Assembly (NCBI GenBank): GCA_003640385.1
Contig: RCAB01000340.1
Span: 1-64,000 of the forward strand
Length of the DNA: 64,000 nucleotides
Reading direction: 5' to 3'
Source: Setaria digitata
Taxonomy: Eukaryota; Nematoda; Chromadorea; Rhabditida; Setariidae
Position 1 is the first letter of the stretch, and every line of letters starts with the position of its first letter. The notes beneath the pieces were generated by a model. It ran no database searches, was not told where the DNA came from, and saw nothing but the letters and a program-made list of their open reading frames with translations. Both the position numbers and the translations under genes were made by a program. Below are positions 52,341 through 64,000 of the stretch, piece by piece.

Positions 52341-55300
52341 TATACACTGGAAAATCCATATTTGCAACAAAGGTGTCAACGTTTTCCGCTGTTTTTTTTT
52401 TTTTTTTTGATGCATTTACGTGTAATTATGATTAGCTTTTGTATGTGTTACCTTGAGATGATAATGATTACAATGTCGAGAGTTTCATCACTTTACGCCT
52501 CATCAAATACACATGCAAGAAATGAGGATCAGTTATCATTAAAAGTAATTCTGTCAGTTTTTAATTACTCTACTCATCAATCTACACACCATCTCATTAG
52601 TTCTAGCAACGGTAAAGATCTAATTATTAAAAGAGGCTATTTATTAGTGAGCGGTAGCTATCAATTGCATGCAAATTGCTCATTGATCTAAGCTAGTAAA
52701 ATGTAGCAAGGAAGCCTGTTCTGATGTAAAGACTGGTTTGTTTACTTCAAAATATCTCTTCTCACACATCTCTCCGACTTGCTTGATCATTTAGATCAAT
52801 TCATTTAGTGGAATAAATGGCATATAGTTCAAATGTCTTTTGCAGGTTATCAAAGAACGCGTCGTAATTTATCTTCAGTGTCATTACAGTATTAGGAATG
52901 TTTTTTTTTTCATAAATTTAGGTGATTGAACGAATATTTTCCAAATTTATTAAGAAGTTTATATGAGATGACTGTTGCTTGTTTCCTGTTTCTGTTTTTT
53001 TATTTCATATTGCTCAAATGAATTAAATTTCAAAGTGACAGAAATTGAAAACTGATATTTTACTAGTTCTTTTGATATTCCAGATGTATTGCATATTACA
53101 CCTGAAGTAATTTAATTAACAAATATGAATAGATTTCGATAGTTCACTCTCATCTGGTCTCATAAATTCGAAGTGGACAACATTTCTTCGAGCTAATATT
53201 CACTCGCAAATCATTGGCCATAAGGCACTCTCACTGGCATGAACTTCTTCTTGTCTCATTCAAGCTTTACAGTGCTCTAATGACATAATTTAATTTGTAC
53301 GCTGATGCAGCTTATGGCCTCACAATTTTACCATAAATCCATGATTGTCGCTTCTCTCGAGAATTCAATCTCATTTACTACTTATTCATGCTGCTGAATC
53401 GATTGGTGATTGTTAGAACAGGATGTGATGAAAGGAAGTAAAATAAAATAGAGTAAGATAAAATTAAGGTGGAATAAAACTTAAAAAAAAGACGCATGAA
53501 ATCCTCAAAATATATATATAGAACTTTTGCATCTCTACCTTCACTTTTTTTTCTTTTTTTTTTTAAATTATTAACTCTCTGCTCTCTTCATCTAACACTA
53601 TATTTTCAATTTTCATAATTTATTGTTGACAGAGCTATTACTATCAAACTTCAAGATGTTGAGTTCATTCGTCAAATGATGAAGACTGCATTTCTTTTAC
53701 AATTTACTAATTATCATGGCAATTTACAGTACTAATTAATTTTGTTGCACGTTTTAAAATAAACAATCATTTTCAAGAAATATCATTTTGCTTCGATTTG
53801 ATTTCGTTTGTTTAATTTTTTCTCTTTTCTTTTTTTTTTTTTTAACCAACTATTTGTTTTGAGTCCTTTTTTATGCAGATGTAACCTTTTCTTCAGGACA
53901 GGAAATCATTTCAAGACCATAAAAATGTTGCATAATGTTTTGGAGAAGACGAGCTAATTAAAGTTGGTCACCAACTAAACGAACGGTATGTAATTTGCCT
54001 TCCCTTAATGGACCAACTCATTGTCTTTTCCCCACTTTATGAATTCATTATCAAATAATGCAGAGATTGAAGATGTTGAGGTTTTGTTTTCTTTGTTTTT
54101 GTCGAAAGCAACCTTCAGAATAGCCACATAAATATCAATTATGATAATATTCTTTTGACTTTAGCTAAAGATCGCTAAAATAAAAATGTCAATCAACAGA
54201 TTATCAATCGTCGTAGGAAATTTTTGCTAAAATTTGAATCAGAATTTAGCTAGTATTGAGAGAGAATGGAAAAAACTGTTTGATTCTACTTTCACTCCGT
54301 TTTTTTTTCCCTAATTGGGAAGAACAATTATTTCCGTTAAGGATAAAACTTGTTTACTTAGCAATCCTTTTCGAAAATTTACATATAAACTGAAGAATGT
54401 ATACAAACATCGAGTACTTGTTGAATTGCTCGAAATCAAATAAACGGTAATTGTACTGTAATAGAGGAGTAGTATAGTTTACTTAAGGTATTTTAGCACG
54501 TCAAATATGAAGTATTAGACTGAATTAAACATTGTTGACACAAAATGAGCACTGCAAAATGAAATTGCTGTAAATTCAAACATTCTCAACTGGAATTTGA
54601 CTATCACTGTTCTTATCAGGAAGCATTTTGACAGGATTAATTCATTCCTATGTAATTTCCTAATATAAGCTCATGCTGATGCAAAAGTTTTTAATAAATT
54701 ACAATGTATTGCAGCCAACCGTGTAGCTACTGATTAATTATTAGAATATTAAGCAAATTTTAGGAATTAACTCCTAAACCACCAGTTAACCATTTAAAAT
54801 TTGCTTGTTAAGAGAAAATGCCTAAAATAAAACTGATGAATTGTTTTCAAACTTGCTTTTTGGGAAACACTCATTAATGAAGTTTGACAACAAAATCATT
54901 AACTAAAACGTTCAGTGAGCATAGTCATGTGTCAACATACAGTTTGTTAGATTGATTAGATGAACTAATAAACTTAAGATGATTAGTTGTTGTCGTATAT
55001 CTTATGCTTGAGGTTGCCTATTTGAATTTAATTATTTATCAAAAAGTTTAGCTGTGGATTAATTATAACAAACTTCACTTCTCACTCGCACCGCATCTCT
55101 TACCAGTTTAGTTGCATTAAATTTAAATAAAAAAAAAAAATACCTCTACTGAACAAATTATAAAGGTAAACAAAATTAAATATAAAAAGAATAGTTTTCT
55201 TTTACACTAAATGCTAGCAATAAATTCTTTCAGTCGAGAATATGCATACAGATTAGTTCGCTTTTGTTATAATTAGTTAAATTAAAACCAACTATCAAAT

Positions 55301-58300
55301 GTGAATTTGAATAGCATTAATTGGTGAAAACATTTAGAAGGTATGTAAATTTACCAAAAAAAAAAAAAACCTGGAAAGAGATCAATTTTTTAACCAGAAC
55401 TGAAGTTTTTTACTTGTTAATAATGAAAGGATTTTCTTCTGCTTATTTTGTTTGTTTTCAAAAATGTTCACGCAAATTTAATTTTCGCACATTTGTCTTA
55501 ATTGCATCTTTAAAGCTATCAAATCAAATTTTCTTTCTTTTACTTCATGTCATTCATTCCTCATCATTCCTATTATCAGTTCATCCGATCAAATAGTTTT
55601 AAAATCAAATTCTCTGATTACTGATTTTCTGGTTCCAAGGAATTGCTGCTTGATTATATAAATTAAATTGAGAGTAAGCATAAATTCATCTTTCAGTGAA
55701 CTTTTGTGCTAGTGACAGAATTTTCACCGAGAAGTGAATTTAAAAGGAAAACGAATATTCTTTTTAGAACGTAATTGAATTGATATACTTGTGTATTGCT
55801 AAATGCATTTAAGCTAGCATTTTTTAGCACTTCCAAAAAGAAAAAATTAGTTCACAATCTGCTCCCATCCAACTAACTCACTGCTGTAAGGTTGAAAAAA
55901 TTCTGCAATTAGTTATCAAAAGTTAGACTAAGCAGACGATTAAAAGATGAAAGAGGTATAAAATAAAACTAAACATCGTTTGACACCTTCATGCTTAGAC
56001 ATATTCTTTTTTTCTCTGTTTCACAAATAAAATTGTACAAGTAGTTCTTATTTTAGTAATATTAGTATTGATATAATGAAGTTTAGTAGCATAGGTTCTA
56101 GAGAATATTTACTGTTTGATAGACCGTAAGAAATAAGAGGTGACAAGTTGAGCGACACCCAATACACAATTATATTTGCTTTCAGAGTAATATATATATG
56201 TACACTACTAGCCTTGTAGCGATAACAGCTATTCTCCTCTCTTCAGTCGTCATTTTCCCTTTGATACTTCCATCATTTCACAGAAATCATTGAAAATTAA
56301 TTAAGAAATTAGGTCAACTGTAGAATTGTATCGTATTGCTTAATTTTTACGATATTAACCACACTGTGAAGGAATATGTCAAAAGTAACGCATTTCATAG
56401 TTGAAATCATTCTTTATCAAATTGATTTTTGAGAAGAAAAAGGACGTTTTTATCATTAAATTATCGAAAGTTTATCCTTAGACTCTTTTTATTAGAGAGA
56501 AGAAAAGGAAAAAAGAGACGAAAAAATATATACGAAATGAGAGTATGAAGAAGTTAAGTTTGTCCGTTTTAGAATTTGTGCATCTTTTCTCACTTCAGAA
56601 TATGATGCTTGGTGTGAAAATTGTGTAGTATTTTATGCAATTTTGAAATATTCATCAGTATGCTACAACTATTAATTAATAAGTTTTTAAATATTTCATA
56701 TTGTATTTTAATTTGACATCTCAGTTTAAGAAAAATAAATAAAAAATAAATTTTATTCTAATCATTATTCTCTGAAGAGTGAAATCTGTCTGCCTTAAGA
56801 TTCATTCATTCTATTATTGACTGAGAAAAATTTCTTGTGATGAACAGGGCTGATGTTCGGCCAAATAAGCTCTAGAGGGCTCTTGCATATGCTCCCTTCA
56901 TCAACAATGCAAGTAATTAGTCTACAAGGAATAAATATGTCTTCACAGGAGGTCTGAGGTCACAGCAATTTCGCGACTGATATTTTCTTTTACCTAGATC
57001 TCGGTTATGTCAAGTTAGTTAATCTTTGATCTGTTATCGAAGAAAAAATTTAATGAAGTGTTGAAAAATTTTTCACCACAGCTAAAAGTTTTCATCAAGC
57101 ATTAAAAGAGAGCTGAGGCGTGGGTAATTGGGAAAAAGAAAATTTAATTTAGGAGCAAAAAAAAAAACACTTCAGAATTTTTCGCTCTATTAAATTCATT
57201 TAGCAAATTTGTTTAAGATTAATAGCACTGCGAATATAATCATGTTTAGGACTAGAAAAGTGTGAACTAATAAGTTTTGAAAAATTTAGTGCTAGAAGAA
57301 CTTTTTTCCCAGTGAACAAAAAGTTTGATTCTTTTTTAGATATGCCGCAAGTTTCTTTTTTCTTATACAACTGAAATAAAAATTAGCGGTAAAAGGGATA
57401 ATTTAATGAAGAAGATGAGTGTGCCATCATAATTCATCCAATCGTCCAATTGCATTGTTTGATGACAAATGATGGCCATTAAGCTGTTTCCGAGCTCGTA
57501 AAAATATCGTAAACTGCGAACAAAATGCCCAATTTTTTTGAACTACGATAAGTTAACTTTTAATTTTATTTTTTTCAAACAGACTTCAAATTTTCAAATC
57601 TAAATTTTACATTGAATTTCAATAGAAAAGCAAACTCATTGAAAGAAATTATCGGAAAGTTTATTGCTTCTAGAAAACTTACATTTTAATGGAATGATAT
57701 GCGATCCGTGATGCTATCAGCTAGATATTCCATGCAATTAATGATATCACAGTTCATTTGCGTCATACAAGTTGACCTGTGTTGAACATACATGATGTTG
57801 CTGTCACACTACTTACCTGAGTGCTCCACCTCATCGCCCTTGTCCACTCCCAAGCTTATCCTCCTCAGTGATGGCAACTGCTACCTTACCTGTTCTAATA
57901 AAATTTCCTCTTTTGTCTAATCTTTTTCTCTCTAGAATACCTTTTACACCTGCTGCTCTTCCTCATCGACCTCTCTGGATTACCCTTAACAGAGCTTTAT
58001 TTGCTCGAGTTCCTCCTCTTTTCTTCATTCTCTATTTTACTAACTTGTACCTTGTACCTCTGTTCCCACCTAACCACCTTCTAATTACCTGACCTTTGGG
58101 GTACATAAATCATATTTAAACATCTTTTCTGCTATTTTTTTATGCTTCTTATGCACAGAACATTCATTTTTATCGTTGTTTGAAAGCAGTATAACTTGTC
58201 CAAATATTTTTCACACTTCGTTTCATTCCTCATAGTGGATTTTAATTACCCCTGAGAATTATCATTTTATCATTCTACGTCGGACCTGCAGGAAAAGTAA

Positions 58301-58573
58301 TTGAGAATCTTTTACACTTATCCCTGTACATTTCATTTCCTTCTATATTTCTATGATTTCAAATTTTCCTCTAAGTAAGATCATTTCGTGCTAAAAATAG
58401 TCTAAACATTGAGCAATAGATTGACCTGGCACTCCAAACGCTAAGATTTTCTGATGATCAGAACAGTCTTGTTTTGCAACTGATAATGATATCACTGGAG
58501 GTGATAATGCTATTTCCATTCCTAAAAGTTCTGATGATTGTAAAGCCTGTCCAGCCATGTCTATTATCTATAC

Positions 58574-58595
58574 ATGTCAATGTCAATGTCAATGT
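58574..58595. repeat. Short (TGTCAA)n hexanucleotide repeat
   Basis: Three tandem TGTCAA units followed by TGT, lying 100 bases before the C-rich tract. Confidence 0.7.
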
Positions 58596-58695
58596 TGCTG
58601 GCTAAATGTGAAGTTTATTTTTCATCTGTCCATCCAAAAAAGGGCACATGATGCATGCATTATTATCATTATAATCGGCTTTCCTGCTCTCCACT

Positions 58696-58734
58696 CCCCC
58701 GCTCCCCCGTTCCTCAGTACCCCCGCTTGTTCCC
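58696..58734 (-). other. C-rich tract with G-quadruplex potential on the minus strand
   Basis: Runs CCCCC (58696-58700), CCCCC (58704-58708), CCCCC (58720-58724) and CCC (58732-58734) are separated by 3, 11 and 7 bases. The minus strand could form a G-quadruplex and the plus strand an i-motif. It is striking in so AT-rich a background and lies 2.6 kb before the Frizzled start codon. Confidence 0.45.
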
Positions 58735-61146
58735 ACTGCTCTTCTCCTGCCAACTATTCCTCATTCTCTCCTTTCATTGAGTTATGATTCGTTTCTAGCC
58801 TAGTTAAAACATCATTAACACTTCCTTTTGTTTTACATAATTTTTCCTTCAATAATCACTTTGACTCAAGCTCTAGAAAAAAAAAAAAAACAGAAATTCT
58901 TATGCTTTTTAAGTTTCAAATGATTAGATTTCAGAGCCATAGGAAAAACTGTTTTAAAATTTGAACTAGTTTAAATCTTTTAAAATAAGTGAATCTTTAA
59001 CAAAAGATTTTGATAAAGTTAACTCCGTTCGTGTCCTCTCAAACATTTCTACTCGATAGCTTTCTTATTTGCCTACTGAAATGTGTAAATTCAGCATAAT
59101 GCGTTGGCCGTCTCTCTTGCGATAATTGCCTGTACAGATAAAAAAAAACTTTTATTCAGATTAAAATAAATGGATAGGATATTTTTAGAAATTAAAACTT
59201 TTTACGACTGATTCTTAGATGCATGTTAATGACATTGCCATAGCTGGATGAGTGAACTACCTGCATTCTAAGATATTCTGTTTAACTTAATGAATTTATT
59301 TCATAGTGTGCCTGACAGTATGAGAGTTTGAATGTGTTGGCCTATTCATTCTACTCTTTGCATACTTTTGTTCCGTCAGGTGTAATTATGTTTTATCAAA
59401 AAAAGTTCATACTTCAGATAGAAAAGAAATACTCGCATTTTCCTTCAGAAATTACCGTAGTAAAGTGAATGTCATTTAAATGGACTCCGAAAAAGGGAAG
59501 GGAAGACGCTGCCAACTTTCCTTTCTTACCTTAATGGAAGAGGGAACTTGAAGTAGTCAACTTCTTTTTCACTTTTTAAACTCCCCCATTAGGGTCACTT
59601 CCGTTTGCTTGCATTTGTAGCAATATCCTATAGAGTTCCTCATTAGAAACTCATGCTGTTCGCAGGTTAAACAAAACAATGAATTATTATAGTTTGAAAA
59701 CACTCCTTTAGCCTTAGTTTCTAGCCCATAGTCTCTAATTCATAGAAAAAGCCAAAGTCAAGACAGCATGCCTCGTCAAGTTTAATTGCTACTGTATTTG
59801 CGGGACTATAGGGTTTCCTTTCGAAAATAAGTAATATGAGCTTTGTATTTTGTTGAGGATTTGGAACCCTACGATGGCAAATGTATCTGCTTCGTTCAGA
59901 ATGTTTCCCTAGCACATCTGACACCAGGTGTAATTGTTCACCTGCTGAGTGAGAGGGAAAGTTACTATAACTGATTTAATCATTTATTGGAAATCAAAAA
60001 TTGCCCTTTTCTGACTGGAACAAAAAAGTGTCAGAATTTTGCCAAGTTGGAGGGGAATTTCGTCCAGCTTGGTTAAGTATTAGAATGTTTAAGCTTGAAT
60101 GTTTGGGAGAGATTCTCTCTTCCCTCTTAGTGGGATTTGTTCTGTCCATTCTTCCAATGTAAACATTGTTGTCGGAGCATCGTTACTTCACCCATTTCAA
60201 TTTGATGCAATGATTTTATCTTATTAATTAATATTCTTTGCTTGTCATTTTGTGAACTTTTTAAGGTTCCAAAAATAAAATGAATTAACAACCATTTCTG
60301 ATAACGTTTGATAACTCAATGATAAGTTTTTTAAGCTCATTTTTGTTTCCGACGAATTAAACTAAAATGAAGCGATCATTTCGTGCTGTTTTATCACTTC
60401 CCATTCCAGTATTATGCAAAGCAATTTGTAATTCTATCAAAATTTTACAAATCTTAATAGTAGCTATAACATGTTAAGAACAGCTTTTTTTTAAATTTTT
60501 ACTGAATTTAAAGTTCATTAGGAGAAAGTCTATTGGTTTCTAAAACAAATATGGTTTTGTTCGAATATTATTTCATTTATTTGTTTTATCCTAAGTAATT
60601 AGAAACACAAGGAGAAGTCGTTATTACACTACTGATGGCCTTCCATTTCCCACCTGAACTCATGTTCTTATCACTTTGTAAGTCCATCCAGTGTTAACTC
60701 TCTTTCTCCCACTTATTATTGCTTTTTTCTCATCTTCTCTAGAAATTATGATAAATACCTTATCAACATTGACTTTTCTAATTTACATTTTTGTCTTGAA
60801 GTTCCCAAAGCGATAATCATTTTTGCAATTTTCCAATCAAATCTTATAGGAAATAATATAGTAAAGTCATTAATTCCCTTCACTGATTTTGCTGTTTTTG
60901 CCATTTTTTCTCAGAGTTATTTAAATCCATTTCTCTTATGTGTTATTTTATTTCTAATTCATATTCCACTTGCATTTCGTTTCGAACTAAGCTAGTTCAG
61001 TTAGGAATTGGTTTTTATAGAACTTAAAATTCCATTCACTGTTCATCAATCTATCTCTCGCTTCCATTATGCTTTCTCTTGTAGTCTAAATACGTTATCA
61101 CCTAGTTTAGCGTACCGTTTTTTTCTTTTATTTTCCTACTTTTCAG

Positions 61147-61334
61147 GATTTTAAAACGACTACCAGAAATCAAGCACATACTATTATTAATAATAAACTG
61201 CTACCTCTACTATCTATTATTATGCAGAGCAATTTGATAAATAATGAAAATTTGTAAGTTGAAATTGTGCCAAGAAACGAGCTAAAAATTACTTGCTAGT
61301 CTTTCTCGAAATTTGATGCCAAAAATTATCCAAA
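61147..61334 (+). other. Probable 5' UTR exon start of the Frizzled gene
   Basis: A very strong acceptor (poly-T, then CCTACTTTTCAG) ends at 61146, 188 bases before the Frizzled ATG. It could receive a spliced leader or an upstream 5' exon. The leader would then hold upstream ATGs: one at about 61214 opens a 12-codon frame, and one near 61316 overlaps the start out of frame. A shorter leader from a closer, weaker acceptor is therefore also possible. Confidence 0.4.
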
Positions 61335-63967
61335 ATGTGTTATCGCTTGGCGATATTTATACTATTATCATTATCAGTTCAATTGCAAATGATTACAGCA
61401 ACTCAGAGATGTGAAACTATTACTATACCGCTTTGTAAAGGTAAGTATTAGTATGAAAATAGCATTTCTGAAATTCTCAAGAGAAAGGATATCACAATAG
61501 AACTAAGAGAGTTAATTTGGATGATTAATTGCTGGATGGAAAATACCATAGTTTGTTATATAATTTTATGGGATATTTTTCGAATCTAGATGATATGCAG
61601 GCATTGGTTATAACATGACTAGGTATCCGAACAGTTATGGACATGAAAAGCAGGAAGAAGCCGGTCTTGAAGTTCATCAATTTTATCCTCTTGTCGAGGT
61701 GAGCTTTACTCCCTCACATTATTTTTCACATCAAGCAATTTCCGTTTATTATCACCTATCATCATATATGACAGAAGTCACCTTATCAGTGTATATCAAC
61801 ATTACATCTTTGTTGATCCGTTACAAAAATTTAAGCATACAAATGTCAGTAATGAAAGTAAGTAATGAAGTTAGAAATTTCATTCCTTACAGGTCGGTTG
61901 CTATAAACATCTCAAATTCTTTCTTTGTGCAATGTACACTCCAATATGCCAAGATAATTACGAAAAAATGGTGATGCCTTGCATGGAAGTAAGCAATTCT
62001 TTGGAAAGAATTACTTACGATTAATTTGTTAAGAGAAGCTAACATTCAAGATTTTATCATTTCATTGAACTGTTTTCGTTGAAAAAGACACAATTTGCTT
62101 ATTCTGATTTGTTTTGAAATCATCATAAATTCACTAGATTTAAAATTGAACATCCTGACGATTGGATTTGCCGAATTACAATATATAATTTGTGTAGTTG
62201 TAACCGTTCTTCTAAATTTAATAATTTCGTCAAGATTGAATTTAGCAGATTGAAATAATCGAAATTATAACATGTGTCCTCAGGTTTGTCTCGAAGCAAA
62301 GAAGCGGTGCAGCCCACTGATGCAGCAGTACGGTTTCAAATGGCCGGTAACTTTAAGCTGTGAGCAGTTGCCAAGGATAAGTGAACAGCAGACGACAGGA
62401 AATATTTGTGCAGCTCCACCGGATACACCAGATCCGAGCATGCTGGATCCCAGCGATGTAAGTGCAGGGAGACCAATGGTGCCTCTCGAAGAAATGAATA
62501 TCAAATTACTTCTTCTCTCCCTTCCTGTATCATTTTACAATTCATCACTGATTGCACTTGCGACTTGACCCTTCAAAATTACTTCTTTTTGCCTCAGATC
62601 ATGCCAGAATGAAACAGCTAGTTAGAAATCCTAAAACTCACTTCTTGCTGTTTTTCCGGAATGAGGGAAGATTCACAGTTCGTCGTCTCTGACTGAACAC
62701 TCCGTTCCGTTTTGTAAACTTCATTTCCACTACTTCCACATAAAGGAAATCTTTGTATTTTCAACGATACATCTGCAACTTTCTCTATATCCCAGAAAAT
62801 TACAGACGTAAAAGAATGAAAGAAAGTGTAATATGTGAGCCTAAAATCCAAAAAAAAAAAACTGTTAAGTAGTCTGAATTTTTCGTTATTTCTTTTTCAG
62901 TCCGGAATTGGTTCTTCTGTTAAACATCGTTATCCTAATTATCCCGTGATTGGTATCAATACAGTTGAAGGAGAATGTAAATGTCGATGTAGTAGACCGT
63001 TCTACAGTGTTCTTGACAGTCCGGCTAGTGTTGCCAATGTTTCCGGATGTCTTTATCCATGTCACAGTCCCGAACAGAGTCTCAAGGACCAAAGATTTCT
63101 AACTGCTTGGATTACCACGTGGTTTGGCAATTTATATATTTGTTGTTCTATGAACAATTTAGTCACAATACACAATCGTTATGATCACTATGATTATCGT
63201 GATAATAACACATCCTTGTAAATCGTAGTAACGCAATTGCTGATAAATAAATAATCGGAAATTAATGTTTACAGGTCCGGGACTTGCTTCATCCTGTCAG
63301 CTTTTACTGTGCTTACATTCCTGATAGAAACGGAACGTTTCCAATATCCGGAAAGGCCAATATTTTTACTAGCTTTCTGTCAGCTGATGGTATCTATCGG
63401 ATTCATCATTCGAGTTATTTATGGACATGAACATATTGCGTGTGACACAGCGACAATAAAATCAAACGATCAGCAGATGAATCTGTGTCAGCTAGTGAGA
63501 ATTACAATATTCATTTTCATTAAATTAACGAAAAACTTGCTTAGACTACAATTAATTTAATCAGATATATGTGAATTTCATTTCAAGCAAGTCCATGAAA
63601 TATTTTCCACATCCGCTTCTAATTTTAGTTTTTTTTTTTAGAATAGACATTGCCAAAAAAATTTAACGAATTCCATCACCAAATCCCTGCCATTCATTTC
63701 AGATCTTTCTGTTAATATACTTTTTCGGAATGGCTGGATCAGTCTGGTGGGTTATCCTTTCACTAACTTGGGTCCTAGCAGCAGCCAGTAAATGGTCTAG
63801 TGAAGCAATTGCCAGTTACGCAAATTATTTCCATTTCGTTGCTTGGTCACTACCTGCCACTCAAACAATTGCGGTGTTAATTTTCGGAGCTGTGGATGGT
63901 GATCCATTAAGTGGAATTTGTTATGTTGGCAATACCAACGTCAGTTATCTCAAAACTTTTGTTTTTG
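61335..63967 (+). CDS. Frizzled Wnt receptor, 5' part; truncated by window end
   Basis: Seven-pass Wnt receptor at the plasma membrane. Exons join in phase: 61335-61440, 61601-61698, 61893-61988, 62284-62457, 62901-63121, 63275-63494, 63703-63967, with a GTAAG donor just inside the window, so 394 residues are visible. Residues 1-23 are a signal peptide. The cysteine-rich domain (26-142) has all ten cysteines and the Frizzled motifs [37 protein letters not shown] and QQYGFKWP. A linker with further cysteines follows, then TM1 ([19 protein letters not shown]), first loop [11 protein letters not shown]2, TM3 ([20 protein letters not shown]), TM4 ([18 protein letters not shown]), and [13 protein letters not shown] of the second extracellular loop. 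The CRD looks closest to FZD5/8, so a cfz-2-type receptor is my best guess. TM5-TM7 and the KTxxxW tail are outside the window. Confidence 0.96.
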
Positions 63968-64000
63968 GTAAGTTCCGTTTTATAGAATCTCCCGAGAGAC

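Larger units (their letters stand above)
42701..61146. other. Non-coding region, mostly T-rich on the plus strand; possible Frizzled 5' region
   Basis: No coding exon is supported in these 18 kb. Pyrimidine-rich stretches on the plus strand (about 48.66-49.3, 53.5-53.9, 57.8-58.8, 60.6-61.1 kb) would fit a rightward intron, outron or promoter of the Frizzled gene. A GC-richer stretch at 44.50-44.72 kb carries a CCAAT-type motif and overlapping frames on both strands, which argues for composition rather than coding. The frame at 49073-49435 (120 codons) has no domain. Confidence 0.4.

Overview
The window looks like nuclear DNA of a nematode, most likely a clade III (spirurid/filarial-type) worm. 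It is very AT-rich, with many A/T homopolymers. The genes are split into short exons by introns with GTAAG-like donors and TTTCAG-like acceptors. Two genes begin with a strong 3' splice acceptor only 0-3 bases before the ATG, as expected for spliced-leader trans-splicing. The genus is an inference and I cannot fix it. I see no bacterial operon, phage, CRISPR array or recognisable reverse transcriptase.

Four protein-coding genes can be read exon by exon. Three are on the minus strand. (1) About 14.7 kb down to the left edge: a protein kinase D (DKF/PRKD) gene. Its N-terminal ubiquitin-like region, C1a, C1b and PH domain are here; the kinase domain should lie beyond base 1. (2) 24.94-22.91 kb: a complete 4-exon gene for a 187-residue cysteine-rich single-pass membrane protein with Shisa/CYYR1-like layout. 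(3) 33.74-28.08 kb: a complete 11-exon GH20 beta-N-acetylhexosaminidase of the hexosaminidase D type, with an N-terminal signal anchor. (4) On the plus strand, 61.3 kb to the right edge: a Frizzled Wnt receptor (signal peptide, ten-cysteine CRD, TM1 to about TM5), cut by the window end.

The rest is intron or intergenic. 14.7-22.9 kb holds no gene I can support but has a compact GATA-site inverted repeat upstream of the kinase gene. 33.7-61.1 kb is a 27-kb stretch without a recognisable coding exon. It contains a 28-bp perfect inverted repeat, minisatellites, palindromes, an ATT-rich low-complexity block and a C-rich potential quadruplex. Base skew changes near 42-43 kb (A-rich plus strand to the left, T-rich to the right), which could mean that the right half is transcribed rightwards as the 5' region of the Frizzled gene.

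The four genes do not form one pathway. Frizzled and protein kinase D are signalling proteins, the hexosaminidase trims glycans, and the small membrane protein has no assigned role. All exon borders were read by eye from splice signals, phase continuity and family similarity; transcript data would be needed to prove them.
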